Below, piece by piece: positions 62,218 through 64,000 of a stretch of DNA of 64,000 nucleotides. Within the stretch, counting starts at the first letter, position 1. Each line of letters starts with the position of its first letter. The notes beneath the pieces are model-generated. The model did not search any database. It was not told the origin of the DNA and saw only the letters and a list, made by a program, of their open reading frames with translations. This DNA comes from Lachnospiraceae bacterium 10-1 (GTDB lineage Bacteria > Bacillota > Clostridia > Lachnospirales > Lachnospiraceae). The translations under genes and the position numbers were made by a program. Location: positions 248,001-312,000 of the forward strand of contig KE159810.1 of assembly GCA_000403495.2 (NCBI GenBank), given 5' to 3'.

Positions 62218-63027
62218 CTATATGTATGGCACCATTTCTTTTACGGAATCAAAAATTAAATCAGGATATATTTTTTCTTTTTCTATGTCCTGAAGACTTG
62301 CTTCTCCACTTAAAACCAAAATTCCCGTATAACCATTGTTTACACCTGCCGCCACATCCGTATAAAGCCTGTCTCCCACTATAGCAGTCTGCTCTTTTGA
62401 CGTTCCGGCACGCTTTGCCAGATAATCCATAATATCCCCATTTGGCTTTCCTATAATATGATCCGGGAATCTGCCTGTAGAGGCATGAATGAAAGCATGA
62501 ATTGCCCCTGCATCAGGAATAAATCCTGTTTCCGTAGGACAGTTATAATCGGGATGGGTAGAAATATAAGGAAGGCCTGCTCTTACCAGATCGCACACCA
62601 TGCACATTTTTTCATAATTAAGCGTAGTGTCAAAACCTGCCACTACCACCTGTGCATTCCTGTCCCTTAAAGCAATTCCTTCTTCCTCAAACTCTGCTTT
62701 TAGCAGCTCATTGCCAAGCAGAAATACCTTTTTTTCCGGGAAATTTCTTTTCAGATAGCTAATGGCTGCCTGCCCTGAAGTAACAATTTTTTCTTCACTG
62801 ATTTTAAGCCCCATTCTTCCAAGCTTTTCCACATACGCCTGAGGATTTTTAGAAGAATTGTTGGTGAGAAACATATATTTCTTTCCTGCATTCTCCACTG
62901 CCTTAAGAAATTCCTTTGCTCCGTCAATCCACTTTTCTCCCAAATAAATCGTACCGTCCATATCCAATGCATAACATGTGATATTTTTTAAAATTTTCTT
63001 ATCATCCCTGTTAACCTGAGGTATCAT
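62218..63027 (-). CDS. HAD-IIA hydrolase (NagD/AraL-like phosphatase)
   Basis: A 269-aa HAD phosphatase of subfamily IIA. Motif I DMDGTIYLG (~22) with nucleophile Asp, motif II LTNNSSKN, motif III Lys in GKPNG, and motif IV GDRLYTDVAAG. It would dephosphorylate small sugar or nucleotide phosphates; the substrate cannot be told. It starts 14 bp after the Xaa-Pro aminopeptidase gene and ends 27 bp before addB, suggesting one long operon. Confidence 0.92.
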   Translation of the reverse strand: MIPQVNRDDKKILKNITCYALDMDGTIYLGEKWIDGAKEFLKAVENAGKKYMFLTNNSSKNPQAYVEKLGRMGLKISEEKIVTSGQAAISYLKRNFPEKKVFLLGNELLKAEFEEEGIALRDRNAQVVVAGFDTTLNYEKMCMVCDLVRAGLPYISTHPDYNCPTETGFIPDAGAIHAFIHASTGRFPDHIIGKPNGDIMDYLAKRAGTSKEQTAIVGDRLYTDVAAGVNNGYTGILVLSGEASLQDIEKEKIYPDLIFDSVKEMVPYI

Positions 63028-63041
63028 GACCTGATTTCTCC

Positions 63042-64000
63042 TTACTCTATTTCTCTGGTAACTAACTTAAGCCATTTAAGCTCCTCCCCTTCAAAATAAG
63101 GCGATAATTTTCCAAAAACTTCTCTATGATACCTGTTCAGGCGTTCTTTATCCTTTTTTTCCAGCAAGGAGATATCTACTGCTTCCAGATCAATGGGCAC
63201 ATAGGTCAAATCTTCAAAATACATAAACTGCCCGTATTCATTCGCCTCTCCTTTTCGGCACAAAAGCTCATTTTCAATTCTGACTCCATGACTTCCTTCT
63301 ATATAAATGCCAGGCTCATCTGTTGTCACCATGCCTTCCTCAAGCACGGCATTTTGCTGATAATCCGGTATAAGTTTCCACCTAAAACCATTCGGCCCTT
63401 CATGAACATTTAAAAGATAGCCCACACCATGTCCTGTACCATGTTTATAGTCAAGTCCCTGTTCCCAAAATACTTCTCTTGCCCTGATATCAAGATTGAC
63501 GCCCCGGCATCCGTACAGGAATCTGGTGTCTTTCAAATTAAGCATAGCGCGCAGCACCAGCGTAAAATGTTTTTTCATCTCCTCTGTAAGAGGTCCTAAT
63601 GCAAAAGTTCTTGTAATATCCGTAGATCCTTCCAGATAATGTCCGCCGCTGTCCACCATAAGAAGTCCTTCCGGCTTTATCCGGGCACAGTTTTCCGGTG
63701 CCGCGCTATAATGAACAATAGCTCCATTGGCACCATAGGCACAGATCGTTGAAAAACTGGGCTCTATAAAATGCTCATTTTCCCTTCGAAGCTGTTCTAT
63801 ATATTCAGCGGCACTTACCTCTGTCATGTCCTGCTTTCCCACGTTCTTTTTGAGCCAATACATAAAACGGGTTACTGCAATTCCGTCTTTTAAATGAGCT
63901 TTCCTCAAATTCTCCATTTCTGTCTGGTTTTTCACTGCCTTCATGAGAGAAGTGGGATTTGGCCTGTCAACAATAATCACATCATCTGCAAGTTTACGTC
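63042..64000 (-). CDS. Xaa-Pro aminopeptidase, M24B (5' truncated by the window)
   Basis: The reading frame stays open to the right edge (…RKLADDVIIVDRPNP), so only the C-terminal ~319 residues are seen. The pita-bread metal ligands are present: Asp in MVDSGGHYLEGSTDITRTF, His in KHGTGHGVGYLLNVHEGP, and Glu in TDEPGIYIEGSHGVRIENEL. The enzyme cleaves N-terminal residues before proline. Preceding LKKAVKNQ-type residues belong to the creatinase-like second N-terminal domain. A GTG at 63980 is only an internal start. Confidence 0.95.
   Translation of the reverse strand, partial: RKLADDVIIVDRPNPTSLMKAVKNQTEMENLRKAHLKDGIAVTRFMYWLKKNVGKQDMTEVSAAEYIEQLRRENEHFIEPSFSTICAYGANGAIVHYSAAPENCARIKPEGLLMVDSGGHYLEGSTDITRTFALGPLTEEMKKHFTLVLRAMLNLKDTRFLYGCRGVNLDIRAREVFWEQGLDYKHGTGHGVGYLLNVHEGPNGFRWKLIPDYQQNAVLEEGMVTTDEPGIYIEGSHGVRIENELLCRKGEANEYGQFMYFEDLTYVPIDLEAVDISLLEKKDKERLNRYHREVFGKLSPYFEGEELKWLKLVTREIE

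Overview
The window looks like chromosomal DNA of a low-to-moderate GC Clostridia, most probably a Lachnospiraceae (Clostridium cluster XIVa type). The reasons are AGGAGG-type ribosome sites, FMN and TPP riboswitches feeding ECF vitamin transporters, AddAB instead of RecBCD, QueH, UPF0397, YtaF, the larB-larC-larE set and a BspA-type leucine-rich-repeat protein. About three quarters of the genes lie on the minus strand. I see no insertion sequence, prophage or CRISPR array.

Layout. 1-3.3 kb: a possible T-box leader at the edge, ispF, a small membrane metalloprotease and an ABC-F ATPase. 3.4-9.1 kb: a BlaI-type repressor operon with an RCC1-repeat membrane protein, an M56 (BlaR1-like) receptor carrying an Asp-box region, and a membrane protein; a 16-bp palindrome sits at its promoter. 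9.3-11.8 kb: a 49-aa peptide gene, an amino-acid permease and a phosphatase-superfamily protein. 11.9-14.4 kb: an accessory-looking, AT-rich stretch with a two-gene module (2H phosphoesterase plus a 2TM beta-rich effector of the CBASS Cap15/Panoptes OptE type) next to tRNA-Met and tRNA-Val. 14.6-16.2 kb: two ECF S components, the second (RibU) behind an FMN riboswitch. 16.2-20.7 kb: a gene remnant, an MBOAT/SGNH O-acetylation pair, and a glutamine amidotransferase divergent from an AraC regulator. 20.7-24.5 kb: a VWA/MoxR/LRR operon. 24.5-26.6 kb: dCMP deaminase, a MraY-like transferase, RNase HI. 26.8-32.4 kb: a LytTR two-component system, a solute-binding lipoprotein with likely LytTR sites at its promoter, a broken HD-GYP gene and a cell-surface protein.

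32.5-46 kb is mostly housekeeping: tRNA-Gly, an ABC-class ATPase, argS, queH, purA, larE-larC-larB, ilvE, folA, thyA and a beta-CASP nuclease. 46-51.5 kb: ytaF, a Ca2+ P-type ATPase, a repeat-containing surface protein, and thiT behind a TPP riboswitch. 51.8-55 kb: a complete UPF0397-type ECF transporter (S, fused A-A, T). 55-64 kb: addA, addB, a NagD-type HAD phosphatase and an Xaa-Pro aminopeptidase that runs off the right edge.

The best candidate for an undescribed system is 12666-13934. It pairs a nucleotide-sensing-type membrane effector with a 2H phosphoesterase and has no CD-NTase or mCpol nearby. The unusual beta-propeller-rich BlaI/M56 operon and the LytTR-lipoprotein-HD-GYP locus come next. 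All family calls were made by reading motifs; no database search was run.
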